34,689 nt of DNA from a bacterium (lineage in GTDB: Bacteria > Sysuimicrobiota > Sysuimicrobiia > Sysuimicrobiales > Segetimicrobiaceae). Of the stretch, positions 8,093 to 15,753 are shown piece after piece (the first letter of the stretch is position 1; each line of letters starts with the position of its first letter). Under the pieces are notes generated by a model, which saw nothing but the letters and a program-made list of their open reading frames with translations, was not told the origin of the DNA and searched no databases. Location of the stretch: assembly GCA_035945995.1 (NCBI GenBank), contig DASYZR010000108.1, positions 1 to 34,689 of the forward strand. Reading direction: 5' to 3'. Both the position numbers and the translations under genes were made by a program.

Positions 8093-8151
8093 CCCCGATG
8101 GGGCGGGTCCGCGCCGGCGCCTCGATCTTGCTCGCGTCCCCCCCATCGGGG
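8093..8151. repeat. 11-bp inverted repeat in intergenic region
   Basis: CCCCGATGGGG (8093-8103) and its exact reverse complement CCCCATCGGGG (8141-8151) are separated by 37 nt that contain a further short palindrome (GCGCCGGCGC). It lies 25 nt after the isomerase-like stop and could fold in the transcript as a terminator-like stem, but no T-run follows. The remaining sequence to 8340 is AT-richer, with a possible lone -10 (TATGAT, 8255-8260) for the next gene. Confidence 0.5.
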
Positions 8152-8340
8152 GCGGCGTTGGAAGTAGCATCCTCGCACAAGTCCCGAGTTCCAAAGCGTA
8201 GGCTCGCTTAACCGTTCCCTTCACAATATTCACCGTAGATTCACATCACTTGTTTATGATTTTTCTGGAATAGGCTTTCCGGGCATCGCGCTCCCAGTAA
8301 AAAGAGAGGTGTGGACAGGGACAAGAGAGAGGAGGGGAAT

Positions 8341-9612
8341 GTGCGAACGTGGCTCGCAATTGCCCTGAGCGTTCTCCTGCCGATTCTCGGATTGGCTGGA
8401 ATCGGCGAGGCCCAGACCGGCGTGGCCCTTCAGGGAACGCTCCAATCGGTGGACTGTCAGGCGGGGACGGTGGTCTTGGACACCGCCAACGGCACGAATA
8501 CGCTTCCCCTGGCCCAGGGTTCGACGGCCGTCGTGAACTCGACGACCATTCCTCTGTGCAACCTGCAAGACTATCAGTATGCGGGTGCGACCGCGACCGT
8601 GTGGTTGGTAGCCAGCGATAGCCAGTTTCTGGTCAACGAGATCGAAGTGATGGGACCGATCGCCTATGCGTCGGCACCCGCCCAGTCGATCTCACCCGTG
8701 CCGATCTGGGGCGTCGTCCTGGGGACGATCATCGTCGCCGGATTGCTGTACTTGCTGGTGCACGGGCGGGACGGGGACTACTATCGGTACCCCTACTACG
8801 GGTGGTACCATCGCCACTACTATCATCGTGAGTATCAACCCTACTTCGGATATTATCCGGCACCGGCCTCGATCGTGATCGTTGCGGTCGCCCAACCGAT
8901 CGCGGGATTCGTGCTCGGGACAGTCTATGCCGACGATCGCGAATACCTTCTGTGCCGCGACAGCGGCGGGAATTTCTACCGCTATCCCTACTTTGGACCA
9001 TATCGCGCGTACTACTACCGGCCGACGTACGGCCCGTACACGGGGGGGCCGACGATCGTCAACAATACGACCGTCAATAACATCACCGTCAACAACATCA
9101 ACATCAGCAACGTTGTGTACCACGCCCCGGTGCGCGTGGGTGATTCCCACTGGGATCCCCCGGCCGTCCGCGCCGCGGTTCAGGTGAATCGGCCGCCCGT
9201 GACGGGCGGCGGCCCGCCGCGGCAGCCGCAACCGATGTACCAGCCGCCGCGACAGCAGCCGGACCCGCGGCAACTCCCGCCGGCGTACCAATCCCAGCCA
9301 CCGCGGCAGCCGCAACCGATGTACCAGCCGCCGCGGCAGCAGCCGGACCCCAGGCAGCTTCCGCCGGCGTACCAATCCCAGCCCCCGCGGCAGCCGCAGC
9401 CGATGTACCAGCCGCCGCGGCAGCAACCGGACCCGCGGCAGTATCCGTCGACGTACCAGTCGCAGTCGCCGCGGCAACAACAACCCACCTCTCAGTCGCC
9501 GCCGCCGGGCCGCGGCAACGGGAATGGCGATCAGCGGAGACCGAACTCCCAGCAGCAGTGCGGCTGGCCGTCGGGCCAGCCGTGTTCGAATAACGGGTCA
9601 ACAACGCATTGA
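8341..9612 (+). CDS. Secreted Tyr-rich, Pro/Gln-repeat protein
   Basis: About 423 residues from GTG 8341, just after GAGAGGAGGGG; an in-frame GTG at 8311 lacks a comparable site. A signal peptide (VRTWLAIALSVLLPILGLAG...AQ) is followed by a domain of about 90 residues (LQGTLQSVDCQAGTVVLDT...) resembling the DUF5666-like barrel of the 10537 gene. Next come a hydrophobic helix (VVLGTIIVAGLLYLLV), an aromatic-rich stretch (YRYPYYGWYHRHYYHREY), an Asn/Thr/Ile repeat (about 9061-9111) and a Pro/Gln-rich tail. That tail holds three 28-residue repeats plus a partial fourth. Such tails are typical of cell-surface or spore-coat-like proteins. Function is unknown and no catalytic motif is visible. Confidence 0.8.
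   Translation: MRTWLAIALSVLLPILGLAGIGEAQTGVALQGTLQSVDCQAGTVVLDTANGTNTLPLAQGSTAVVNSTTIPLCNLQDYQYAGATATVWLVASDSQFLVNEIEVMGPIAYASAPAQSISPVPIWGVVLGTIIVAGLLYLLVHGRDGDYYRYPYYGWYHRHYYHREYQPYFGYYPAPASIVIVAVAQPIAGFVLGTVYADDREYLLCRDSGGNFYRYPYFGPYRAYYYRPTYGPYTGGPTIVNNTTVNNITVNNINISNVVYHAPVRVGDSHWDPPAVRAAVQVNRPPVTGGGPPRQPQPMYQPPRQQPDPRQLPPAYQSQPPRQPQPMYQPPRQQPDPRQLPPAYQSQPPRQPQPMYQPPRQQPDPRQYPSTYQSQSPRQQQPTSQSPPPGRGNGNGDQRRPNSQQQCGWPSGQPCSNNGSTTH
9214..9477 (+). repeat. 84-bp in-frame tandem repeats
   Basis: Three tandem units of 84 bp (9214-9297, 9298-9381, 9382-9465) and a short diverged fourth, each coding 28 residues that begin PPRQPQPMYQPPRQQPDPRQ. The first two units differ only at synonymous or near-synonymous sites; the third changes LPPA to YPST. 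Unit length is divisible by three, so expansion or contraction keeps the frame. Confidence 0.9.
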
Positions 9613-9749
9613 CGCGTTCAGGTGAGACTCCCATAGACGAGTGATGCGTCCCGGGGGCGCAGCGAATGCCCCCGGGACATTCTTTTGATCAGGCGGGACG
9701 CGGGCGTGGATTTGCGGTGGCGCTCGCGAAGCCCGATAATGGCGCCACC

Positions 9750-10367
9750 ATGGTCTTGTTCCTGAAGGCCTTTGTGATCGGGCTCTCGATCGCCGCGCCG
9801 GTGGGGCCGATCGGCGTGCTGTGTATCCGCCGGACGCTTGTTTTTGGCCGCGGCGTCGGATTCGCGTCCGGCCTGGGTGCCGCCACGGCGGACGCGTTCT
9901 ATGGCGCCGTCGCGGCGTTCGGGCTCACGTTCGTGCAGCGATTCTTCGTGCAGAACGCCCGGCCGTTGCATCTCATCGGTGGGGGCGTACTGCTGCTGAT
10001 CGGGTTGCGGACCATGCTCGCGAAGCGGGACGCCGTCGTGATTCCGGGCGACGGCGCTCCGCGAGTCGCGGGACTGCTGCCGGCCTACGCGTCGACATTG
10101 CTCCTGACCATCACGAACCCGATGACGATCATCAGTTTCGCGGCGGTCTTCGCGGTGATCGCGCCGGCCGGCGGCCTCGATTCTGGGTCGGCCGCCGTTA
10201 CGGTCGCCGGCGTGTTTTCCGGGTCTGCCGCGTGGTGGCTGGTGCTGAGTGCCGGCGTGGGTGCGGTCAGGCGCGCTGCCGGTGCCACGCTCCTCGGCTG
10301 GGTCGGCCGGCTGTCCGGCGGCGTGATCGCCGGATTCGGCGCCGCGCAACTCCTCGAACGGACGTAG
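9750..10367 (+). CDS. LysE/RhtB-family amino acid exporter
   Basis: A 205-residue integral membrane protein. The frame is open to 9666, but ATG 9750 gives the family N-terminus MVLFLKAFVIGLSIAAPVGPIG. That has the conserved APVGPIG at the end of the first helix, and the length fits LysE proteins. Further blocks are GFASGLGAATADAFYGAVAAFG (helix 2) and LLLTITNPMTIISFAAVFA, where the NP motif marks the long third hydrophobic region. About six helices in total are predicted. The family exports basic or neutral amino acids, or related metabolites, by proton antiport. No neighbouring LysG-type regulator identifies a substrate. Confidence 0.88.
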   Translation: MVLFLKAFVIGLSIAAPVGPIGVLCIRRTLVFGRGVGFASGLGAATADAFYGAVAAFGLTFVQRFFVQNARPLHLIGGGVLLLIGLRTMLAKRDAVVIPGDGAPRVAGLLPAYASTLLLTITNPMTIISFAAVFAVIAPAGGLDSGSAAVTVAGVFSGSAAWWLVLSAGVGAVRRAAGATLLGWVGRLSGGVIAGFGAAQLLERT

Positions 10368-10536
10368 GCCCCCCGCCGGAATCGTCTCCGCATCTTCACA
10401 ATCCGGCGACTCGCGCCGCTTGGCCGCGCACGTCGATCTGTTCCTCGGGCACGGTTCGCGGAACGTTTTGGGGGACGCGGGCGCTTCTGATGTGATTACG
10501 CGCGGTGAAGAGACTGTGAACAGGGAGGAGAACGGT

Positions 10537-11184
10537 TTGCACAGGATTCGGAACTATCCATGGATGCTCGCACTCATCGCTATGCTGGTCGCGGGGGTGA
10601 CGTTCGAGGCGGTCCGGTTGCACGCGTCGGCGCAGACGCAGCCGCCGGCGCAGGGGACGCAGCCGCGCCAGGGCGGCCGGGTCTTCGGGACGATTCAATC
10701 CGTGTCGGCCGGCTCGTTTGTCGTGACGGGGCGTGACGGCCGGGCCGTCACGGTGAGGACGGGTGCGGCGACGAAGGTCCTCGGTCAGACCGCCGCGGGC
10801 CTCACCGACATCAAAGCCGGTGACGCCGTCCGGATCGTGGCGACCAAAGCGCAGGACGGATCGTACACGGCGCTGATGGTGCAGGACACGCCGGCCGGGC
10901 TTAGGGCCGGCGCGCCGCGCGGCGGCGGTGTGCGCACCAACGCCACCGGACGTGTCTTCATGTCCGGATCGGTGGTGCGCGTGAGCGGCATGTCGCTTGC
11001 CGTGGCGTCGGCGGACGGAACCGCCACCACGGTCACGATTCCGCAGACGGCGAAACTGATGCGGACGACCGCGCTGGCTCTGACGAGCTTGGCCGCGGGC
11101 GCGCACGTCGCTGTGACGGGCACGCCCAATCAGGACGGATCGCTGACCGCGAGCACGATTATGGTGATGACGGCGAAGCGGTAA
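10537..11184 (+). CDS. Exported protein with two DUF5666-like domains
   Basis: About 215 residues from TTG 10537, 7 nt after GGGAGGA; GTG 10516 is an in-frame alternative that overlaps no such site. A signal or anchor helix (WMLALIAMLVAGVTF) is followed by two related beta-rich repeats. The first is about residues 46-117 (GRVFGTIQSVSAGSFVVTG...DAVRIVATKAQDGSYTA). The second is about residues 135-215 (GRVFMSGSVVRVSGMSLAV...HVAVTGTPNQDGSLTA). The G.I..V....V.T..G...V and DGSxTA pattern is that of DUF5666/OB-like domains found in exported bacterial proteins. No enzymatic residues are apparent, and the function is unknown. Confidence 0.75.
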   Translation: MHRIRNYPWMLALIAMLVAGVTFEAVRLHASAQTQPPAQGTQPRQGGRVFGTIQSVSAGSFVVTGRDGRAVTVRTGAATKVLGQTAAGLTDIKAGDAVRIVATKAQDGSYTALMVQDTPAGLRAGAPRGGGVRTNATGRVFMSGSVVRVSGMSLAVASADGTATTVTIPQTAKLMRTTALALTSLAAGAHVAVTGTPNQDGSLTASTIMVMTAKR

Positions 11185-11196
11185 CCGCCCGGCCCG

Positions 11197-11979
11197 TCAG
11201 CGCTTCACCCCGAGGACGACGGCTTCGCCCCACGCGAACGCGAGGTCGTCGTTCTCGGTTCTGATCCGGAATTCGGCCTGCGCCTCTGGACCGGCGTTCG
11301 CAAATTCGGCCCGTAGCGCCGCCGCGTCCGCCGGGGCCATGCCGCCTCGGCCGGACCATTCGCCGAACCACTGCGGGATCACAGTCTTCTCCGCTGCCTT
11401 GACGGTCAGCCCGGCCGATTCGAACAGCGTCCGCAGGCGGTTTAGCGGGATGTTGAGGACATGCGACGCGTCGCGCCGCAGTTCCCACCGATTCATCAAG
11501 TCCGCCAGGGACGAATCTTCAGGCGCGCATGTGTCGTCGATCACGACGCGGCCGCCGCGGCGCGTCACCCGCGCCATCTCCGCGAACGCCTGTCGCAGAT
11601 TCGGAAAATGGTGCGATGCGTAGCGGCAGACGACAAGATCGAACGCGTCGTTGCGAAAGGGCAACGCCTCAGCATCGCCGAGACAAAACGTGACGTTCGC
11701 CACGCCGCGTTCTTCCTTCAGCCCGACGGCTTCGCGCACCATGCCGGCGGTAAAGTCAAGCGCCACCACGGCCCGGCACCGGGCGGCCAGGGCGAACGCC
11801 GTGAAGCCGGTGCCGGTCGCGACGTCGAGTGCGCGGTCGGTGGCGGCGGCTGCCGCGAGACGCGTGAGGATTCCGAGTCCGCGTGACCGTTCGTGCCGCG
11901 GGCTCACCGTGTACCATGACGCCTGCCGTCCGAACTGCGACTGGACCGCCTGTTTTGCTGCGCGCATGTCGTCGTGCAC
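11197..11979 (-). CDS. Class I SAM-dependent methyltransferase
   Basis: A 260-residue protein. I choose GTG 11979 because GGAGG lies 8 nt upstream; ATG 11967 is the alternative, and the longer frame to 12255 is shadow. The SAM-binding motif I is LDVATGTGFTAFALA, with the acidic end of strand 2 at VVALDFTAGMV. Next come motif post-I (CLGDAEALPFRNDAFDLVVC) and RYASHHFPNLRQAFAEMARV, the usual order in UbiE/Methyltransf_11 proteins. The substrate is unknown. It is divergent from the small membrane protein, whose frame begins inside the first codons of this gene if its GTG 11974 is used. Confidence 0.88.
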   Translation of the reverse strand: MHDDMRAAKQAVQSQFGRQASWYTVSPRHERSRGLGILTRLAAAAATDRALDVATGTGFTAFALAARCRAVVALDFTAGMVREAVGLKEERGVANVTFCLGDAEALPFRNDAFDLVVCRYASHHFPNLRQAFAEMARVTRRGGRVVIDDTCAPEDSSLADLMNRWELRRDASHVLNIPLNRLRTLFESAGLTVKAAEKTVIPQWFGEWSGRGGMAPADAAALRAEFANAGPEAQAEFRIRTENDDLAFAWGEAVVLGVKR

Positions 11980-12030
11980 TGCTTCGTCCTCCGGGAAGGA
12001 GCCGGTGGCGGCCGCGCGAATCACCGGCTC

Positions 12031-12444
12031 GTGACCTTGGTCGGGTGGCACGGGTCTTCGCTGTTCTTGGGGCTCACGCTTGCCGGCGACGCGCTGTGTC
12101 TGGCCCTCGCGATCTTCGGCGAACTCACCGGGCGTCACCGGATGCCGCACCTGTTCTGGTGGATTCTCTGGCTCGCGCAAGTCCCCCTGGCGATCGTGGC
12201 GGTTGCGGGGATCGCCCTCTTCGCCGGCGGCGCGCGTCCCCGAACACCGCTGCATTTCCTCTACGATGGACTGATCGTGCTCACGCTGCTCGCGCTCTAT
12301 CTGCTGCGGCCGGGCGGTGCCCTCCGCGCCGCGATTGTGACGGACGAGCGGGCGTACCGCGAGTCCCGGTGGATGCTTCTCCTCGTCCTCTTTCTCGGCG
12401 GGCTGGTCGGGCGCGCGTACATGACCGGCAGCCTCGGCCGGTAG
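12031..12444 (+). CDS. Small four-helix membrane protein, unknown
   Basis: About 137 residues from GTG 12031, with a hydrophobic helix starting at once; the frame is open to GTG 11974, but those 19 residues look non-coding. Four membrane helices are visible: WHGSSLFLGLTLAGDALCLA, HLFWWILWLAQVPLAIVAVAG, a third around LYDGLIVLTLLALYLL and a last one WMLLLVLFLGGLVGRAYM. Short loops carry basic residues. No family is recognised. It is divergent from the methyltransferase and converges on the decayed TPP-enzyme gene. Confidence 0.6.
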   Translation: MTLVGWHGSSLFLGLTLAGDALCLALAIFGELTGRHRMPHLFWWILWLAQVPLAIVAVAGIALFAGGARPRTPLHFLYDGLIVLTLLALYLLRPGGALRAAIVTDERAYRESRWMLLLVLFLGGLVGRAYMTGSLGR

Positions 12445-12487
12445 ACCGCTTGGATACCCTGGCGGTCGAAGAGCGGTCGCGGCGCGG

Positions 12488-13380
12488 CTACGAAATCACG
12501 CCCGGGCCGAGCCTGCGCTCGTAGTAGGACCATATGGCTTCGCCAATCCGTCCGAAGTTGGTGTCGGTCGCCAAGTCGTCGGCCATCGCCTTGTCCATCG
12601 GCCGGGCGCCGGCCACCTGCGCGTTCATGACCTGTCGCTTCGCGGCCAGTTCGAGAAACGACGCGGCCAACACGCCGCCCCACGTTGCCGAAATATAGTG
12701 GATGGCCGGCGGCGAGCACGCCGGCGGCCAGCGGCGTGCTCACGACCGGCACCCCGAGGCGCTCCGCCAGGGCGCGGACCTCGTGTTCGGCCTCCGGGAG
12801 CACCGTGCCGCCTCCCGCCAGGACGACGGGGCGTTTGGCGCCGAGCAGCAGGGCGAGCGCCGCCTCGAGCCGCCCCCGTTCCGCGGCCATCCGGACGCGG
12901 ACCATTTCACCCACCGGCTTTGGCCGGTCGCCGTCGCCGTCGACCGTCTCGACGAACAGGTCGAGCGGGACGTCGACCTGCACGGGGCCGGGACGCCCGC
13001 CCAACATTTCCTGAAACGCCTGCCGCATGACGAGGGGCATCTGGTCGGGCCGGGTCGGCTGGAAGCTCCGCTTCACGTACGGCCGCAGCACCGAAGGAAA
13101 CTCCGCCTGGTAGTGCCGGTAGGTCTCCTGGAACGCCCCGCGATTGAACTGCACGCTCGGCACGTTGGCGGTGATGGCCAGCAGCGCCGACGAGTCCATC
13201 ATGGCCGAGGCGATGGCGACCGGCAAATTCGCCGAGCCGGGCCCGCAGGAGCTGAATGTCACGGCCGGGCGGTGTGTGACGCGCCAATACGCGTCCCCCC
13301 CCGAAGGCAAACGTGACGCCCTCGCACAGCAGCCGGTCGACGATGACCTGTGCGCCCGTGCTGAACCGCACGGTTGCCAT
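12488..13380 (-). pseudogene. Decayed acetolactate-synthase-like TPP enzyme
   Basis: The protein starts MATVRFSTGAQVIVDRLLCEG (start 13380), the N-terminal helix of TPP enzymes. At a run of eight C (plus strand 13295-13302) the frame must change to continue as DAYWRVTHRPAVTFSSCGPG, SANLPVAIASAMMDSSALLA and so on to VPLDLFVETVDGDG. The central domain follows (KRPVVLAGGGTVLPEAEH) and breaks near 12680. A third frame (to 12488) codes 50-60 unrecognised residues. Compared with intact family members, about 35-40 residues before GPGSAN are missing, including the catalytic Glu that activates thiamine. The whole C-terminal TPP/Mg-binding domain is also absent, so the gene cannot make an active enzyme. 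It is last in a minus-strand row with NIPSNAP and cupin genes. Confidence 0.8.
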
Positions 13381-13570
13381 GTGCTCACCCCCGGTGCGAG
13401 GCCCGCCGGTCTCGCGCGCGGCGGCGCGTCCGGCATCTGCCGCGGCGGATGTTCGGCTACAGCGGCGATAAAGGAAGAATTCGTACCGTGGGAAACGGCC
13501 GTTCGTACTTCCCCCGCGTTCCTATTTCGCCCCCGCTGCCGTTCTCCTTCGCACGGCGTGCCGCCGGAGG

Positions 13571-13894
13571 CTACACGTCGGGCGAGAAGTCGGTTGCGCT
13601 CAACAACGCGGTCCGGATGTGTTCCACCAGCCATCCGTGCTCGTGCGATTTGTCGCGGGCGCGCTTCCACTCCGAATCGGCCTGAAAGGCGCCCCACTTC
13701 TTCTCACGGTCTTCCCACGACGCGTACCGCGTGATGTAGACGAGCTCGTCCTGATCGCCAACGAGCGTTTCCCAGAACCCCACGACGTGGATTCCGTGCT
13801 TGCGGAAGAACGCCATGGTGTGATCGCGGAACCTGGCCAGTACGTCGGCCTTCCGGCCGGGCACGCAGCGGTAAACGCGGAGCTCGTAGATCAC
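13571..13894 (-). CDS. NIPSNAP-family protein
   Basis: A 107-residue protein. GTG 13894 is chosen because GAAGGGA lies 9 nt upstream; GTG 13903 is too close to it. The sequence runs VIYELRVYRCVPGRKADVLA, a helix FRDHTMAFFRKHGI, then VVGFWETLVGDQDELVYITRY and a tryptophan-rich region ASWEDREKKWGAFQ. These are the hallmarks of NIPSNAP/dimeric alpha-beta barrel proteins. Small bacterial members often lie in catabolic clusters. Their biochemical role is mostly unproved. Upstream on the same strand is the cupin, and downstream the decayed TPP enzyme. Confidence 0.85.
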   Translation of the reverse strand: MIYELRVYRCVPGRKADVLARFRDHTMAFFRKHGIHVVGFWETLVGDQDELVYITRYASWEDREKKWGAFQADSEWKRARDKSHEHGWLVEHIRTALLSATDFSPDV

Positions 13895-13951
13895 GGACCA
13901 CACTCCCTTCTCATGGTCTCGATCGCGGGCGGCGCGTGGAGGCTCGAGCCC

Positions 13952-14313
13952 TCAGAGCGGCATATCGTCCGGCGGGGATGCCGCGAACACAAACACGAGC
14001 GGCTGCGTGCCCGTGTTGTAGATCCCGTGCTTGACGCCGGGCGGCACGAAGATCACCGTGCCCGCCTCGATTGGGTGCGGCGCTCCGTCGAGTCGACAAG
14101 CCCGCGTCCCCCCAAGATGAAAATGATGTTTTCCGCTTCGGCATGCGCGTGTGGCGCCGCATACCCGCCCGGTTGGTGCGAGGAGAGTCGAAAATCAAAC
14201 CGTTTCGTGGCGGTGTTCGTGGGATGGACCAGCAGCTTCGACCACGCGCTGTGGTGGTGGCCGGGTGGCTCGAACCATCGAATCTCGTCTGCGCGTAGAA
14301 CGGCTGGCTCCAT
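13952..14313 (-). pseudogene. Cupin-domain protein with a one-base frameshift
   Basis: The frame from ATG 14313 (GGAAGGAG 10 nt upstream) codes MEPAVLRADEIRWFEPPGHH and PHAHAEAENIIFILGGRGLV, with the cupin motif 1 histidines and glutamate. The sequence then shifts frame between about 14085 and 14096. The continuation PHPIEAGTVIFVPPGVKHGI, YNTGTQPLVFVFAASPPDDM (cupin motif 2, with its His) ends at TGA 13952 in the next frame. Restoring a single base would give a continuous protein of 120 residues, and the 362-nt span is one short of a multiple of three. The site is not a long homopolymer. It could be a real inactivating deletion or an assembly error; the rest of the protein looks intact. Confidence 0.8.
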
Positions 14314-14399
14314 TTCCGGTTTGCTCCTTCCCGCGCCGCACGCGCCGTGCTGCCGGTCTGGTGGATTCTCTCGGCCGTTGAGCCGCGACGTTCTCGAGC

Positions 14400-15527
14400 T
14401 CAGGGAGCGGCCGGGGTCGTGGTCCCGCCCGCGTGCGTCCATTCCGAATCGACGACACGCGGCTTTTCGCGCCCTTCCTCGGTGAGAACCCGACGGCCGG
14501 ACTTCCGCCAGGCACCGGTTCCCCCGCGTACGTTTGCAACCCGGTCATAGCCCATCTGGCGGAGAAACTGCGCGGCCCGCAGCGAGCGCATCCCACTCTC
14601 GCAAATCACGAACACCGGCCTGTCCCCCGGGACTTCGGTGAGCCGTGTCGCCAGTTCGGCCTGCGGCAGGCTGACGGCGGCCGGGACGTGGCCGTACGCG
14701 TACTCCTCAGGCTCGCGCACATCCAAGAGGAGCGCGCCCGACTCCAAGGCGTCGAGCGCCTCGACGTCCACTTCTTCGACCGGCGGCAGGCTGGTGAGCA
14801 TGGCCCAGGCGGCGTCCTCGCGGCCGCGGTTCGTCGCCTCGATCGCGACCATGTTGAGCGGCCGCGCCGGAACGCTCCCGGTCAGCGTGGAGATGAACGC
14901 GGGGCGATCGAGGCGCAGCAGCGGGTTGAACAGCCGCTCGAACCCGATCGTCGTGCTCGGCCGGCCGCACATCCCCTTGCCGCAGGGGCCTTCGAAATGT
15001 CCCGGGAACACCGCCACCCAGTCGGGCAGGCGCAGCAGGCGCGTGACGCTTTCGTACTGCACGGTGGCATCGCCGCCGCCGAAGTCCGGACGTCCCACGT
15101 CGCCGACGAGCAGCGAGTCGCCGGTCAGTACCATGGACGGCTCCGGGCTGCGCGGCGGGTTGACGACCAGGACCGAGATCAGTTCCGGCCGGTGTCCCGG
15201 CGCGTGCAGAATCCGCAGGCGCAGTTGTCCGAGGGGGAGCTCTTCGCCGTCCCCGAGGCCTCGAAACGGGTACGTGACCCCAGCCGACGCGTGCAGGCAC
15301 AACTCCGCGCCGTGTTTCTCGGCCAGGCGCCGTGCCCCCGATACGTGATCCGCGTGGACGTGCGTGTCGATAACGTACTTCAGGCGGAACCCGCGCTCGC
15401 GGAGGACCTCATCGTACTGCCCGATCGTGATCGCGGGGTCCACCGCCGCCGCTTCATGGGACTGTCGTGAGGCGATCAAGTACGACGCGCATCCGCATCG
15501 TTCGTCGAGAAACTGTTTGAAGTACAC
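14400..15527 (-). CDS. MBL-fold hydrolase fused to rhodanese (persulfide dioxygenase-like)
   Basis: A 375-residue protein from GTG 15527 with GGAGGGGG upstream. Residues 1-240 are a glyoxalase II/ETHE1-type metallo-beta-lactamase domain. THVHADH (55-61), HAPGH (His112), LTGDSL (Asp137) and a late FPGHFEG supply the metal ligands. Residues about 255-350 are a rhodanese domain ending in the active loop CESGMRS, whose cysteine carries the persulfide. Such fusions oxidise glutathione or low-molecular-weight persulfides to sulfite and shuttle sulfane sulfur. The first gene of a minus-strand row, it has its own promoter at 15640-15669. A second sulfurtransferase 800 nt further upstream suggests a sulfide/thiosulfate handling neighbourhood. 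Confidence 0.87.
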   Translation of the reverse strand: MYFKQFLDERCGCASYLIASRQSHEAAAVDPAITIGQYDEVLRERGFRLKYVIDTHVHADHVSGARRLAEKHGAELCLHASAGVTYPFRGLGDGEELPLGQLRLRILHAPGHRPELISVLVVNPPRSPEPSMVLTGDSLLVGDVGRPDFGGGDATVQYESVTRLLRLPDWVAVFPGHFEGPCGKGMCGRPSTTIGFERLFNPLLRLDRPAFISTLTGSVPARPLNMVAIEATNRGREDAAWAMLTSLPPVEEVDVEALDALESGALLLDVREPEEYAYGHVPAAVSLPQAELATRLTEVPGDRPVFVICESGMRSLRAAQFLRQMGYDRVANVRGGTGAWRKSGRRVLTEEGREKPRVVDSEWTHAGGTTTPAAP

Positions 15528-15639
15528 GCGGCCCCCTCCGTCTAGCGCCCCTAGGACGTTCCACCCGCCGCGGCGCCTTCCACCGCACGGCTACGCAACG
15601 CCCCGTCATGCTCCCTCGTTACTATTATCGAACGGTCTC

Positions 15640-15669
15640 ATTATAGGACGGCTGCGCACCGCCCGTCAC
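15640..15669 (-). promoter_or_regulatory. Sigma-70-type promoter of the MBL-rhodanese row
   Basis: On the minus strand, a perfect TATAAT (plus-strand ATTATA, 15640-15645) lies 18 nt downstream of GTGACG (plus CGTCAC, 15664-15669), a four-of-six match to TTGACA. Predicted start is about 15633, giving a leader of roughly 100 nt before the GTG start. The leader includes a short ATG frame at 15609 with GAGGGAG before it that runs out of frame into the gene. Confidence 0.6.
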
Positions 15670-15753
15670 TGCCGGAAGAGCCGCGCCGGACCCGAATCAG
15701 AGAAGACGAGGCGGGTCGGTCGTGCCCGCCCCGTCCCCAGTCGCCTACAAGCG

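Noticed and set aside
8099-8211. Short plus-strand frame downstream of the isomerase-like gene
   Set aside because: It overlaps the inverted repeat and has no start context or recognisable protein sequence.
6589-8340. Integrated element at tRNA-Arg
   Set aside because: No integrase and no repeat of the tRNA 3' end could be found by eye, so only the composition change is reported, not an island with borders.
9214-9477. Tandem repeats as a possible CRISPR array
   Set aside because: There are no spacers. Units are contiguous, 84 bp long and in frame with a secreted protein.
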